Part shown: positions 24,597-32,833 of the stretch, in pieces | Layout: each line of letters starts with the position of its first letter | Numbering within the stretch: the stretch's first letter is position 1 | Assembly (NCBI RefSeq): GCF_002205895.1 | Contig: NZ_NJDE01000004.1 | Coordinates: 124,001 to 188,000, forward strand | Source of the DNA: Saccharibacillus sp. O23 | Lineage (GTDB): Bacteria > Bacillota > Bacilli > Paenibacillales > Paenibacillaceae | Length of the DNA stretch: 64,000 nucleotides | Reading direction: 5' to 3' | Position numbers and translations under genes: made by a program | The notes under the pieces: model-generated | The model's input: the letters and a program-made list of their open reading frames with translations, nothing else | Databases searched by the model: none | Told to the model about the DNA's origin: nothing

Positions 24597-24641
24597 AAAA
24601 AAGACGAAAGTCCGTTGTTTGCGAACGTTTCGTCTTTTTCT
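24597..24641 (-). terminator. Terminator of the hrtBA operon
   Basis: AAAAAGACGAAA pairs with TTTCGTCTTTTT. On the reverse strand it ends in TTTTTT, 34 bases past the hrtA stop. Confidence 0.75.
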
Positions 24642-24674
24642 TTTCTTGAGCGAATAAATCGCGCGGGCTTCCGA

Positions 24675-25454
24675 TCAGTCTTCTCGCAGCCGCCCGCTTT
24701 CCAGCCGAAGCACGCGGTCGCAGTACGGCAGAATCCGTTCGTCGTGCGTCACGATCACGCCCGCTTTGCCTTCGGCTTTGACCCGCTCGGCGAGCAGGCG
24801 GGTCACGTCGCGCCCGCGATCGGCGTCGAGGCTCGCCGTCGGTTCGTCGGCCAAGATGACCGACGGATCGTTCATCAGCGCCCGCGCCACGGCGACGCGC
24901 TGGCGTTCGCCTCCGGAGAGCTTATCCGGGTAATGACGGCGGCGCGCCGTCAGACCGAGCCGCTCTAACAGCTCGTCCGCCCGGCGGGCGGCCTGCTGCT
25001 TATCCGCTCGGCCCAGCTTCGCCACGAAGCGAAGCTGTTCTTCCACCTTCAGGTAGGGCAGCAGATTGGCCCCTTGGAAGATAAAACCGATCTCGTGCAG
25101 GCGAAGATCGGCCAGTTCGCGCGCGTTCAGGCCGGCCAGGCTGCGGCCGCCGATCTGCACTTCGCCGCTGCTCGGCGTCAGCAGCGCTCCGGCGATCGAC
25201 AAGAACGTGCTCTTGCCCGAGCCCGACGGGCCGACCACGGCTACCAATTCGCCGGCCGAGACGGTGCAGGACAGACCGTCCAGCACGTTCAGCACGGATT
25301 CGCCGTCGCCGTATTGATGCGCCACGCCGCTCAGGCGCAGTTTGGCCTGCGCAGGCTGCGCGGGCGTTCCCGCGCCGGTCCGCTGCTGCTTCGCGGAAGC
25401 CGAAGTTACGGCCGCCGCGTCTTTCGTTTGCTTCTGCATCGTGTTCGTACTCAT
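24675..25454 (-). CDS. hrtA: HrtA, ATPase of the haem-stress ABC exporter
   Basis: A 259-residue ABC ATPase of the MacB/LolD class. Walker A is GPSGSGKST, the Q-loop IFQGANLLPYL, the signature LSGGERQR, Walker B VILADEP and the H-loop VTHDE. A 35-residue Thr/Ala/Gln-rich N-terminal tail precedes the domain and is unusual. Its ATG overlaps the hrtB stop (ATGA), so the two are translationally coupled. With HrtB it forms a cytoplasmic-membrane exporter that relieves haem toxicity in Staphylococcus and Bacillus. The assignment rests on HrtB, the HssRS pair and the HssR box next to it. Confidence 0.82.
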   Translation of the reverse strand: MSTNTMQKQTKDAAAVTSASAKQQRTGAGTPAQPAQAKLRLSGVAHQYGDGESVLNVLDGLSCTVSAGELVAVVGPSGSGKSTFLSIAGALLTPSSGEVQIGGRSLAGLNARELADLRLHEIGFIFQGANLLPYLKVEEQLRFVAKLGRADKQQAARRADELLERLGLTARRRHYPDKLSGGERQRVAVARALMNDPSVILADEPTASLDADRGRDVTRLLAERVKAEGKAGVIVTHDERILPYCDRVLRLESGRLRED

Positions 25455-26569
25455 GCTCCAGCCCTCCCAATCGCGTCGAGCGCGTCCGTTTTGGCGACTT
25501 TGACGACAGAGACCAATCCGCCGATCAGCGCGACGGCCAAGAACAATCCGCAGCTCAGCAGGATCGTATCTCCGCCGAGCGAGAACGGCATCGCGGCCGG
25601 AAGCATCGCTTTCATGACCAGCACCAGCGCCACGCCGACGGCCAGGCTGCCGATCGACAAGACGAGTATCTGCGCGACGACGCTGCCCGCCAGATAACGG
25701 GTCTTCGCTCCGATCGCTTTGAGGATGCCGAATTGGCCGGTCTTCTGAATAGTGATGACGTAGAAGAACACGGCCAGCACGAACGCCGAGATCACGTACA
25801 GGAACGCGATCATCATCAGCAGCGAAGACTGCTCGGCTTTGTGGCCCGGAATCGCCATGATCGCCTGCGATTTGGAGATGACGCTCGCGTCCGTAAGCGA
25901 AGCGTTCAACTGCTTGACTTGATCGCCGTCGACCCGCAGCGCGATCGCGTTATACGACGTGTCTTGCTCGCCGCCGCGCGCCTCCATCAGTTCCGAACGG
26001 TAAGCCGCCCAATCGGCGTCGTTCATCCACAGCGCCGGCATATGGCTGTAAGATTGATTCTCCGTATATCCGGCGATCGTCCATTCCATGCCGGTCGCGG
26101 TGTCGACGATCGTGTCGCCGATCGCCACGCCGGATTCGGCCAGATTGCGGTCGGCCAAGACCCGGCCTTTGCCCGAATCCGTCAGCGTATCGCCTTCGAC
26201 CGCTTTCGGCACGACCCAACCGTCCGCTCGAACGCCGAACAGCGCAATATCGATCTTGCTGTCGGAGTCTTTCTTGGTTACGGTCGTCATCTGCACGCCG
26301 AGCGGTTCCGACCCTTCGGTTCCGGCGACGGCCCTCGCTTCTTCGATCTGCTTGCTGTTGAGCGAAGAACGCGCGAAGCGGTCGTCGGAGTCTTTCTGAA
26401 CGACGAAATGATCAGCCGGCATATTGCGGACCGCCGACGAAGTCGCGTTGCCGAGCCCGTTGGCAAGTCCGGTCACGAACAAGACCAAGAACGATACCAG
26501 CAGCATGATGGTCACGATCAGCACGTAACGGGTTCGGGAAAAGCGTATTTCTCGAAGCGCCAAAAACAT
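25451..26569 (-). CDS. hrtB: HrtB, permease of the haem-stress ABC exporter
   Basis: A 372-residue FtsX/MacB-type permease: TM1 at about 15-38, an extracytoplasmic domain of about 200 residues, and three C-terminal helices. The N-terminus LALREIRFSRTRY and the C-terminal FFYVITIQKTGQFGILKAIG, then MPFSLGGDTILL and a terminal DALDAIG, match staphylococcal HrtB closely as I recall that sequence. GGAGGG precedes the ATG. A promoter carrying an HssR box lies 106-125 bases upstream. It works with HrtA to remove membrane haem or a haem-generated toxic product. Confidence 0.85.
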   Translation of the reverse strand: MFLALREIRFSRTRYVLIVTIMLLVSFLVLFVTGLANGLGNATSSAVRNMPADHFVVQKDSDDRFARSSLNSKQIEEARAVAGTEGSEPLGVQMTTVTKKDSDSKIDIALFGVRADGWVVPKAVEGDTLTDSGKGRVLADRNLAESGVAIGDTIVDTATGMEWTIAGYTENQSYSHMPALWMNDADWAAYRSELMEARGGEQDTSYNAIALRVDGDQVKQLNASLTDASVISKSQAIMAIPGHKAEQSSLLMMIAFLYVISAFVLAVFFYVITIQKTGQFGILKAIGAKTRYLAGSVVAQILVLSIGSLAVGVALVLVMKAMLPAAMPFSLGGDTILLSCGLFLAVALIGGLVSVVKVAKTDALDAIGRAGA

Positions 26570-26661
26570 AAATGTTCTCCCTCCAGTTCATCGACCGGGG
26601 CGAGCCGTTCGGCCTGCCGAATCCGTCTGCCCGAGTCGCGGTTCTCTCGATCCGTGCCCTT

Positions 26662-26694
26662 AGTCTAGTCCCGGAAAATGAACGGAGTATGAAC
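26662..26694 (-). promoter_or_regulatory. HssR box and hrtB promoter
   Basis: On the reverse strand GTTCATACT-CC-GTTCATTTT (26694-26675) is a direct repeat of two 9-mers with a 2-base gap, as in the published staphylococcal HssR target GTTCATATT-N2-GTTCATATT. TAGACT (26667-26662) follows seven bases later as a -10. No consensus -35 exists, as expected for an activator-dependent promoter. Confidence 0.8.
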
Positions 26695-26762
26695 GTCAAA
26701 TTACAAATCACGCCTGCTTGCACGGATCGGCCGGTCGGTTCGGTCGATCGGCTTCGGCGCGT

Positions 26763-28169
26763 CTACAGCTTCGGAAGCCGCACGACAAAAGTCGAGCCTT
26801 GTCCGATCTCGCTTTCGACCGTAATGGTACCGCCGTGCAGGTTGACGATCTTTTTCGCGATCGCAAGCCCCAATCCCGTGCTTCCGCTGCCCGAACGCGA
26901 CGGATCGCCCCGATAGAACCGGTCGAACAGCAGCGGCAGTTTCTCCGGCGCGATCCCGTCGCCGGTATCGGAGAACCGGAGAACGTGCTCGCCGCTTTCG
27001 GTTTCGGCCGTGACCGAGATCGAACGTCCTTCGGGAATATGTTTGACCGCGTTGGACAGCAGATTGATCCATACCTGATCCAGCAGCGTCGCATCCCCCA
27101 TGACGAGCAGATCGTCCGGCACGGCGAACCGCAGCGCCAAGCCTTTTTCGCTGAGCTGCCAGTCCAGCACGTCGATCGTCCGGCGGATCTCCGCTTTCAG
27201 ATTCAGCGGGTTGCGCACGAGTCCGTCTTCCATCCGGTCGAGCGACGAGAGCAGCAGCAGTTGGCGGCCGAGCGCGGACAAACGCCGGCTTTCTTCGCCG
27301 ATAATCTCGGCGAACCGCCGCCGCTCCGCTTCGGGCAGATCCGCGGAAGCCAGTTCCGACGCGAATCCTTGAATCGAGGTTAACGGCGATTGGATCTCGT
27401 GCGAGACGTTCGCCACGAATTCGCGGCGCGATTCTTCGAGCCGCGAAAGGCTGCGGCTCATCGTCATGAAATGTCCCGCCAATTGGCCGATCTCGTCGCG
27501 CCGCTTGGTCGGCAGTTCGATATCGTAACGTCCGTCCGCGATCCGCTGCGTGGCCGCCGTCATCCGGGTAATCGGCTTGACCAGATAACGCGTCGCGATC
27601 AGCAGGATCGCGATGCTGAACACGATCGTGAACACCCCGATCATCGCGAAGAAGCTCCGCAGCTCCCCGAACTGCAGGATCACGTCGGGACGCAGGAACA
27701 GAGCCGCCTGCCGCCCTTCGAGCGTAAGCGGCACGCCGACCGTATTGCCCAGACGGTTATCGAAGAACCCGGTAATAAAAGGACGGTTCGGGAAATCCGC
27801 TACGCCGTGATATTCTCCGCCCGCTACGACTTCCCGTACCGCTTCGGCGCTTAAGTCATGTTCGCGGAATGCCCGTCCGTAGAACGCTTCGTAATCACCG
27901 CCGTCCGTCACGTACAGCTCGTAACCCAGCCCTGCCGCGTTTTTCAGATAATCCTCCGCGGCATCCGGGCGAAGCTCGGCCATCCGGCGGACTTCGTACG
28001 CGATCTTCGTCAGCTTCGCGTCGTTGAACGGCTTAAGCTGCGCGTGATAATACACGTTGGAGACGAGAAAACCGAGCATCGCCCCGATCGTCACGGCGAG
28101 CAGCGTTGTCAAGCACACGCGGATATAGAGACTTTTGCCCGCGCGTCCGGTCGTCCACCGCCTTTTCAC
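26763..28169 (-). CDS. hssS: HssS, haem-sensing histidine kinase
   Basis: A 468-residue membrane sensor kinase. TM1 (about 16-38) and TM2 (about 172-194) flank an extracytoplasmic domain. That domain carries SNVYYH, NDAK, AFYGRAFRE, YHGVADFP and ITGFFDN-NTVGV, and these match staphylococcal HssS. HAMP is at about 195-246. The phospho-acceptor is His257 in ANVSHEIQSP. The ATP-binding boxes are NLLSNAVKH, DTGDGI and GLGLAIAKK. The ATG overlaps the hssR stop. It senses haem exposure at the membrane and phosphorylates HssR. Confidence 0.88.
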   Translation of the reverse strand: MKRRWTTGRAGKSLYIRVCLTTLLAVTIGAMLGFLVSNVYYHAQLKPFNDAKLTKIAYEVRRMAELRPDAAEDYLKNAAGLGYELYVTDGGDYEAFYGRAFREHDLSAEAVREVVAGGEYHGVADFPNRPFITGFFDNRLGNTVGVPLTLEGRQAALFLRPDVILQFGELRSFFAMIGVFTIVFSIAILLIATRYLVKPITRMTAATQRIADGRYDIELPTKRRDEIGQLAGHFMTMSRSLSRLEESRREFVANVSHEIQSPLTSIQGFASELASADLPEAERRRFAEIIGEESRRLSALGRQLLLLSSLDRMEDGLVRNPLNLKAEIRRTIDVLDWQLSEKGLALRFAVPDDLLVMGDATLLDQVWINLLSNAVKHIPEGRSISVTAETESGEHVLRFSDTGDGIAPEKLPLLFDRFYRGDPSRSGSGSTGLGLAIAKKIVNLHGGTITVESEIGQGSTFVVRLPKL

Positions 28170-28843
28170 TTGCGCCGCACCTCCAGCTTATAGCCGATGC
28201 CGCGTACCGTCCGGATCGCAAAGTCGTCTTCATAGTCGGCGAAGCGCTGCCGAAGCCGCTTGATATGCACGTCCACCGTCCGCTCGTCGCCTTCGTAATC
28301 CGCGCCCCAGACCAGACGGATCAATTCGCCGCGTTCGAACAGACGTCCCGGGTATTGGGCCAACTGCGCGAGCAGCTCGAATTCTTTGAGCGGAAGCAGC
28401 AGCGTCGTTTCGCCGTCGGTCACTTCATGATTTTTGCGGTCGACGGTCAGCCGGTTCAAGCGGATCTTCTCGCTGGAAGCGAGCGAATAACGTCGGAACA
28501 ACGCATTCATGCGAAACAGCAGCTCTCTCGGTTCGAACGGCTTGGTGATGTAATCGTCCGTTCCGTGCGCGTAACCCGCTTCCTTATCGGCAAGCTGCTC
28601 GCGCGCGGTCAGCAGAATGACCGGAATATCGTAGAGCGAACGGATTTCCGTGCAGAGATCCAGTCCGTTCTGCCCCGGCATCATCACGTCCAGCACGGCG
28701 AGATCGACCGGCGTTTCGGCCATGAGCCGCGCCGCTTCGTCCCCGTCTTTCGCTTCGATCACCTTGTAGCCTTCCTGCGTCAGCACGGCGCGAAGCAGCG
28801 CGCGGATATGGCCGTCGTCGTCGGCGATCAGTATTTTTTTCAT
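28166..28843 (-). CDS. hssR: HssR, haem-response regulator
   Basis: A 225-residue OmpR-type regulator. The receiver has the acidic pair DDD (8-10), phospho-acceptor Asp52 in LDVMMPG, and the KPFEPRELLFR switch region. The winged helix ends WGADYEGDERTVDVHIKRLRQRF and RTVRGIGYKLE, nearly the staphylococcal HssR sequence. It overlaps hssS downstream and, unusually, overlaps the stop of a TIM-barrel gene upstream (ATGA). The predicted target is the GTTCAT repeat before hrtB. Confidence 0.9.
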   Translation of the reverse strand: MKKILIADDDGHIRALLRAVLTQEGYKVIEAKDGDEAARLMAETPVDLAVLDVMMPGQNGLDLCTEIRSLYDIPVILLTAREQLADKEAGYAHGTDDYITKPFEPRELLFRMNALFRRYSLASSEKIRLNRLTVDRKNHEVTDGETTLLLPLKEFELLAQLAQYPGRLFERGELIRLVWGADYEGDERTVDVHIKRLRQRFADYEDDFAIRTVRGIGYKLEVRRK

Positions 28844-29649
28844 GCTCGGCCTCCTTCATCGTTCTTTCCCGTGCCGATCTTCGAGAAATAAACGGCGCTG
28901 TCTGCCATCGGCGCGCAGTCCGTATGGTCTCCGGGCAGATTGATCTCGAAAATATAATCTTTGCCTTCGACATACGGCTTCACGCGCGCCCAATCGATTC
29001 GTCCTTCGCCGAGCGGAAGCGAATCGTGCCGCTGGCCCATGCTGTCGACCAGATGGTAATAACGCGCATACGGCGCGGTTCGCTCCAAGACTTCGCACAA
29101 CTTGTCGTTGTCGCCGCGGAATCCGATAAACGTATGGCTGACATCGACGTTGAGCGGCAGGTTCAGCGGAATGATCAGCTCGTCGATCAGATAAGGATTG
29201 CTGTAGCAGAACAGCCCTTCCGTGGAATCTTCCCAGAGCAGCCTTCCGCTGTTCCAGCCGGGAATCGCTTGAACCGCTTCACGCAGCCGCAGCGTCGCTT
29301 CGCGTTCGTCGGATAGCTTGCCCATGCCGACGTAATGAGCGTGGATCACGCATCGGGCGTCTTCCTCAAGGCAGATCTTCAGCAGCTCGGCGGTCGACGC
29401 CCGGTAATAATCATGCATCGCGGGTTCTTCGCTTAAGATGTCCAGATATTCGCCGCGATATTTCGACGGATGATGCATATACGCTTTGATGCCTCTGCGA
29501 CGAAGCTCGCGAATCCGCTCGCGGATCAGTTCCGTCCGCTCCATATCCTGCTCCGTCAGATACAACTCGACGATCTCGGGATCGTAACTTAACCGATCGG
29601 CAAAACTCCGTTCGTCGATGCCGCCTTTCAATCGCATTCCTGTACGCAT
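28840..29649 (-). CDS. TIM-barrel protein, sugar-phosphate isomerase/epimerase-like
   Basis: A 269-residue protein with the AP-endonuclease-2 / xylose-isomerase-like barrel layout. Visible ligand candidates are the His in MHHPSKY and IHAHYVG, Glu in WEDSTEG, Asp-His in NVDVSHTF, His in YYHLVDS and the C-terminal FEINLPG. The substrate is unknown. AGGAGGAG precedes the ATG. Its stop overlaps the hssR start by four bases, so the two are translated together, which is odd for an enzyme and a haem two-component system. It might be a sugar-utilisation gene left over from the GH43 operon upstream, or a haem-stress enzyme. Confidence 0.7.
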   Translation of the reverse strand: MRTGMRLKGGIDERSFADRLSYDPEIVELYLTEQDMERTELIRERIRELRRRGIKAYMHHPSKYRGEYLDILSEEPAMHDYYRASTAELLKICLEEDARCVIHAHYVGMGKLSDEREATLRLREAVQAIPGWNSGRLLWEDSTEGLFCYSNPYLIDELIIPLNLPLNVDVSHTFIGFRGDNDKLCEVLERTAPYARYYHLVDSMGQRHDSLPLGEGRIDWARVKPYVEGKDYIFEINLPGDHTDCAPMADSAVYFSKIGTGKNDEGGRA

Positions 29650-29664
29650 GGTTGTTCTCCTCCT

Positions 29665-29678
29665 GCACGCCGGCGTGC
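29665..29678. repeat. 14-bp palindrome in the leader of the TIM-barrel gene
   Basis: GCACGCCGGCGTGC is perfectly self-complementary and immediately precedes the AGGAGGAG ribosome binding site. It could be an operator or a small leader hairpin. Confidence 0.5.
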
Positions 29679-29694
29679 TTGCTTCTCTTTTCTT

Positions 29695-29723
29695 ATCTTA
29701 ACGAAAACGAGTCCGCCGTACAA
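29695..29723 (-). promoter_or_regulatory. Candidate promoter of the TIM-barrel-hssRS operon
   Basis: On the reverse strand TTGTAC (29723-29718) is followed after 17 bases by TAAGAT (29700-29695). The match is moderate, but the position after the GH43 terminator is right. Confidence 0.4.
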
Positions 29724-29743
29724 AGCCGTTTCTTTCGGCGCGC

Positions 29744-29796
29744 AAAAAGACCCTCGCCGGCCGGGAACGCGAGGTTCCTGCCGTGCAGAGGGTCTT
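29744..29796 (-). terminator. Terminator of the sugar importer/GH43 operon
   Basis: AAGACCCTC pairs with GAGGGTCTT around a second inner hairpin. On the reverse strand TTTTTGCG follows. Confidence 0.75.
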
Positions 29797-29817
29797 GCTT
29801 GTCCGGATCAATGCCGC

Positions 29818-30804
29818 TTAGCGGCCGGTCTCCGCCAATTCGCCGGTCTGCGTATCGGGTCTCGGGACGCCGAAATTCGGCGTGCCGTCCTCGTTCCAAG
29901 CGATCGCTTGAACGCGCGCATGACGGTTCGGATCGTACAGCGGATCGCCGACGATCTCTTTATAGCTTCGCGCATGGAAAACGAGCAGATCCTGCGTTCC
30001 GTCTTCGGACACGGTGAAGCTGTTATGTCCCGGTCCGTATTGTCCGTTTGTTTCGTGGGTCACGAATACGGGCACCGGCGTTTTGACCCACGAAGCCGGA
30101 TTCATGAGATCGCTGTTCTCGTCGGCGGTCAGCAGACCCATGCAGTAGTTGTGATCCGTAGCGCTGGCCGAGAAGGTCATGAACAAACGGCCGTTTTTCT
30201 TCAACACCGCCGCACCTTCGTTCACCAAGAATCCGATCTTCTCCCAATCGTATTCCGGCGTCGAGATGCAGACCTGTTCGCCGCGCAGCGTCCACGGATT
30301 CTCCATCTCGGAGATGTACAGATTGGAATTGCCGTCGATCTCGGGATCTTTCTGCGCCCATACGTAATAACGCGTGCCGCGATGTTCGAACGAAGTGGCG
30401 TCGAGCGCGAACGATTCCCATTTGGTTTTAATCTGTCCTTTTTCGACCCATTCGCCTTCGAGCGGATTGGCGGAATCGTTTTCGATGACGAACATGCGAT
30501 GGTCGAACAGGCCTTCTTTGGTCTCGGATGTATGTGCAGCCGCAAAATACACGTACCATTTTCCGTCGATATAATGAATCTCCGGCGCCCAGATGTTGGC
30601 GCTCATCGGTCCGCTGTCGTACTTATGCCAGATATTTTTCGGCTCTGCGCCGCGAAGTCCTTCCAGCGTCGCCGAACGCCGCAGTTCGAGGCGATCGTAT
30701 TCCGGCACCGAGCCGGTGAAATAATAGTAGCCGTCGGTATGCTTATAGACGAAAGGATCGGCTCTCTGTTCGATCAGAGGATTGGGAAGGTCGGTATAAG
30801 TCAT
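29818..30804 (-). CDS. Glycoside hydrolase family 43, arabinosidase-like
   Basis: A 328-residue five-bladed beta-propeller glycosidase without a signal peptide, so it acts on imported oligosaccharides. The catalytic base Asp is in RADPFVYK (near residue 16), the pKa-modulating Asp in FALDATSFE and the acid Glu in LVNEGAAV, the three-carboxylate set of GH43. WAPEIHYIDGKWYVYFAA and GPGHNSF are further family marks. The subgroup is closest to exo-acting alpha-L-arabinofuranosidases, but xylosidase activity is possible. The ATG at 30804 is preferred over 30813 because AGGAG then has normal spacing. It is the last gene after the ABC importer. Confidence 0.85.
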   Translation of the reverse strand: MTYTDLPNPLIEQRADPFVYKHTDGYYYFTGSVPEYDRLELRRSATLEGLRGAEPKNIWHKYDSGPMSANIWAPEIHYIDGKWYVYFAAAHTSETKEGLFDHRMFVIENDSANPLEGEWVEKGQIKTKWESFALDATSFEHRGTRYYVWAQKDPEIDGNSNLYISEMENPWTLRGEQVCISTPEYDWEKIGFLVNEGAAVLKKNGRLFMTFSASATDHNYCMGLLTADENSDLMNPASWVKTPVPVFVTHETNGQYGPGHNSFTVSEDGTQDLLVFHARSYKEIVGDPLYDPNRHARVQAIAWNEDGTPNFGVPRPDTQTGELAETGR

Positions 30805-30922
30805 GGTTTGCATCTCCTGTCGACTCGATGGTCGGACCGGCGGCCCGCCTCGAGTTTCTGTGTATAGGTATAAGGTTGCGTTTGATTAAAATGCGAATTT
30901 CGGCGGGCGCAAAGGCTGAGGG

Positions 30923-31819
30923 TCAGCCTTTGATGCCCGAATTCAAGTTGATCGACTGGACGAAATATTTTTGCGCGAACAAGAACAGCAGCAGCGTCGG
31001 GATGATCGCCAGAATCGCGGAACCCATCAATTGACCGATCATGCGGTAGTTGCCGTAGATGTCTTGCAGCAGCAGAAGACCTGCCGTTACCGGCATCTTG
31101 TCCACGTCCGTGTAGACGATGACCGGCCAGAGGAAGTCGTTCCACGAACCGGTGAACGAGAACAGCGCGCAGACGATCAGGACCGGCTTGATCAAGGGCA
31201 GAATGACGGAGAAATAGATCCGGAAATGGCTGGCTCCGTCTACTTTGGCCGATTCGTCGAGGTCTTTGGGAATGCCCATCATGAACTGGCGCACGAGGAA
31301 GATGTTTCCCATCCCCGCAAGGCCCGGAATGATCATGGCCCACGACGTATTCACCCAGCCGAGCGCGTCGATGATCTTATACGAAGGAATCAAGTTGACG
31401 ACGCCCGGGAAAAACGAAATGCCCAGCAGCGTGAAGAATAAAGCATTGCGGCCTTTGAAGTTCATCCGCGAATAGCCGTAACCCGTAATCGAGATGACCA
31501 CGACGACAAGCAGCGTATGGGACGTCGCGATCACGATCGAGTTCATCAACCAGCGCATGATCGGCGCGGTCGAAGTATTCTCCAGAATGGCCGTATAGTT
31601 GTCCATGATCCAATTGACCGGAAGCAGACGGAACCCGGTGCTGACGACTTCCGTCTGCGACCGGAACGAAGTCGTGATCCCGAAGATGACGGGAATGATC
31701 CAGATGACGCAGAGCAATCCGAGAAATACGTAAGCGACAATCTGGGAAACGCTGATTTTCGCGCGCTTCCGGCTGACGGCCAGCGCGCTTTTATCCAAAT
31801 CCATGACCGAATTTGACAC
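30923..31819 (-). CDS. Carbohydrate ABC importer permease, MalG/AraQ type
   Basis: A 298-residue inner-membrane permease with six hydrophobic segments. The EAA loop, ESAKVDGASHFRIYFSVILPLIKP (about 200-223), contacts the shared ATPase. The start is a GTG at 31819 with AAGGAGG at proper spacing, and an in-frame ATG five codons later is less well placed. The gene follows the MalF-type permease by 17 bases. No ATP-binding subunit is encoded in this operon, so a multitask ATPase such as MsmX must energise it from elsewhere, as for several Bacillus sugar importers. Confidence 0.9.
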   Translation of the reverse strand: MSNSVMDLDKSALAVSRKRAKISVSQIVAYVFLGLLCVIWIIPVIFGITTSFRSQTEVVSTGFRLLPVNWIMDNYTAILENTSTAPIMRWLMNSIVIATSHTLLVVVVISITGYGYSRMNFKGRNALFFTLLGISFFPGVVNLIPSYKIIDALGWVNTSWAMIIPGLAGMGNIFLVRQFMMGIPKDLDESAKVDGASHFRIYFSVILPLIKPVLIVCALFSFTGSWNDFLWPVIVYTDVDKMPVTAGLLLLQDIYGNYRMIGQLMGSAILAIIPTLLLFLFAQKYFVQSINLNSGIKG

Positions 31820-31836
31820 GGTGCACTCCTCCTTGA

Positions 31837-32715
31837 TCAGTTCGAGTTGCGATTCATGACGTAGTACTGCAGAGCCGAGATGACCAGAATCACGAGGCCG
31901 AGCAATACCGCCATGGCCGAGGCCATCCCCGCGATCGATTCCCCGCTGCCGAACGCAAGCTGGCGAATATACATCATCAGCACCGAGGTGCTCTGCTGAG
32001 GACCGCCGTCTGTCATCATCAGCGGTTGGCCGAACACGTTGAAGGCGCCGGCCGTCGTCATGACGAACGTGAAGATCAACGGGAAGTTGATCGAAGGCAG
32101 CGTGATGCTGAAGAACTTGCGAATCGAACCTGCGCCGTCAAGCTCGGCCGATTCGTACAATTCTTCCGATACGCCGCTGATCGAAGCGCGATAGATGATC
32201 ATGTTGCCGCCGACCCCGCCCCAGATCGTCAGGACGATGATCGTGATCCAAGCAAACGGTTGATGGGTAGCCCAAGCCACCGTCGAACCGAATACGTTGG
32301 CGGTAATCCCGAGCTGCTTGTTGAAGATCAGCGCGAAGATCAAAGCCGAGGCCGAGATGGAGATCAAGCCCGGCACGTACAATACGGACTGGATCAACGT
32401 TTTGCCTTTGACTTTTTTGTGGGACAAAGCCACCGCGATCGCCAGCGGAAGAATAATCAGCGGCGGAACGGTGAACAGGACGAACAGAAGCGTATTTTTG
32501 AGACCGTTGAAGAACTGGGTATGGAACGTCGACGACGTATCGAACAAGATGGTGCTGTAGTTGGAGAATCCGACCCAGTTCGGCGAGCCGGCCAGATTCC
32601 ACTGCGTGAACGAAACGTAGATGCCGTAGATCGTCGGAATGACGACGAACACGAGAAACAAAATCAGATGCGGTCCCACGAAGAAAACAGGGGCCAAATT
32701 CAGCTTCTTTTTCAT
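31837..32715 (-). CDS. Carbohydrate ABC importer permease, MalF/AraP type
   Basis: A 292-residue permease with six membrane segments and an EAA loop (ESAELDGAGSIRKFFSITLP, about 185-205). Short type without the large periplasmic P2 loop of E. coli MalF. The ATG is 118 bases downstream of the substrate-binding protein gene, and a terminator-like hairpin lies between them, so its expression should be lower than that of the binding protein. Confidence 0.9.
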   Translation of the reverse strand: MKKKLNLAPVFFVGPHLILFLVFVVIPTIYGIYVSFTQWNLAGSPNWVGFSNYSTILFDTSSTFHTQFFNGLKNTLLFVLFTVPPLIILPLAIAVALSHKKVKGKTLIQSVLYVPGLISISASALIFALIFNKQLGITANVFGSTVAWATHQPFAWITIIVLTIWGGVGGNMIIYRASISGVSEELYESAELDGAGSIRKFFSITLPSINFPLIFTFVMTTAGAFNVFGQPLMMTDGGPQQSTSVLMMYIRQLAFGSGESIAGMASAMAVLLGLVILVISALQYYVMNRNSN

Positions 32716-32782
32716 AAGCTTTCCATTCTCCTCTCAAGGCTGCCCCGAATCCGCGATTCGGCTTCCGGGCCTTGCCGCTCGG

Positions 32783-32816
32783 AAAAAGCAATATGCCCGG
32801 ATCGGGCATATCGCTT
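32783..32816 (-). terminator. Intra-operon attenuator after the binding-protein gene
   Basis: A 13-bp arm containing ATATGCCCG pairs with CGGGCATAT around a 3-base loop. On the reverse strand TTTTT follows. It lies between the binding-protein stop (32834) and the permease start (32715). Confidence 0.7.
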
Positions 32817-32833
32817 CGTTCCTTTTGCCGCGA

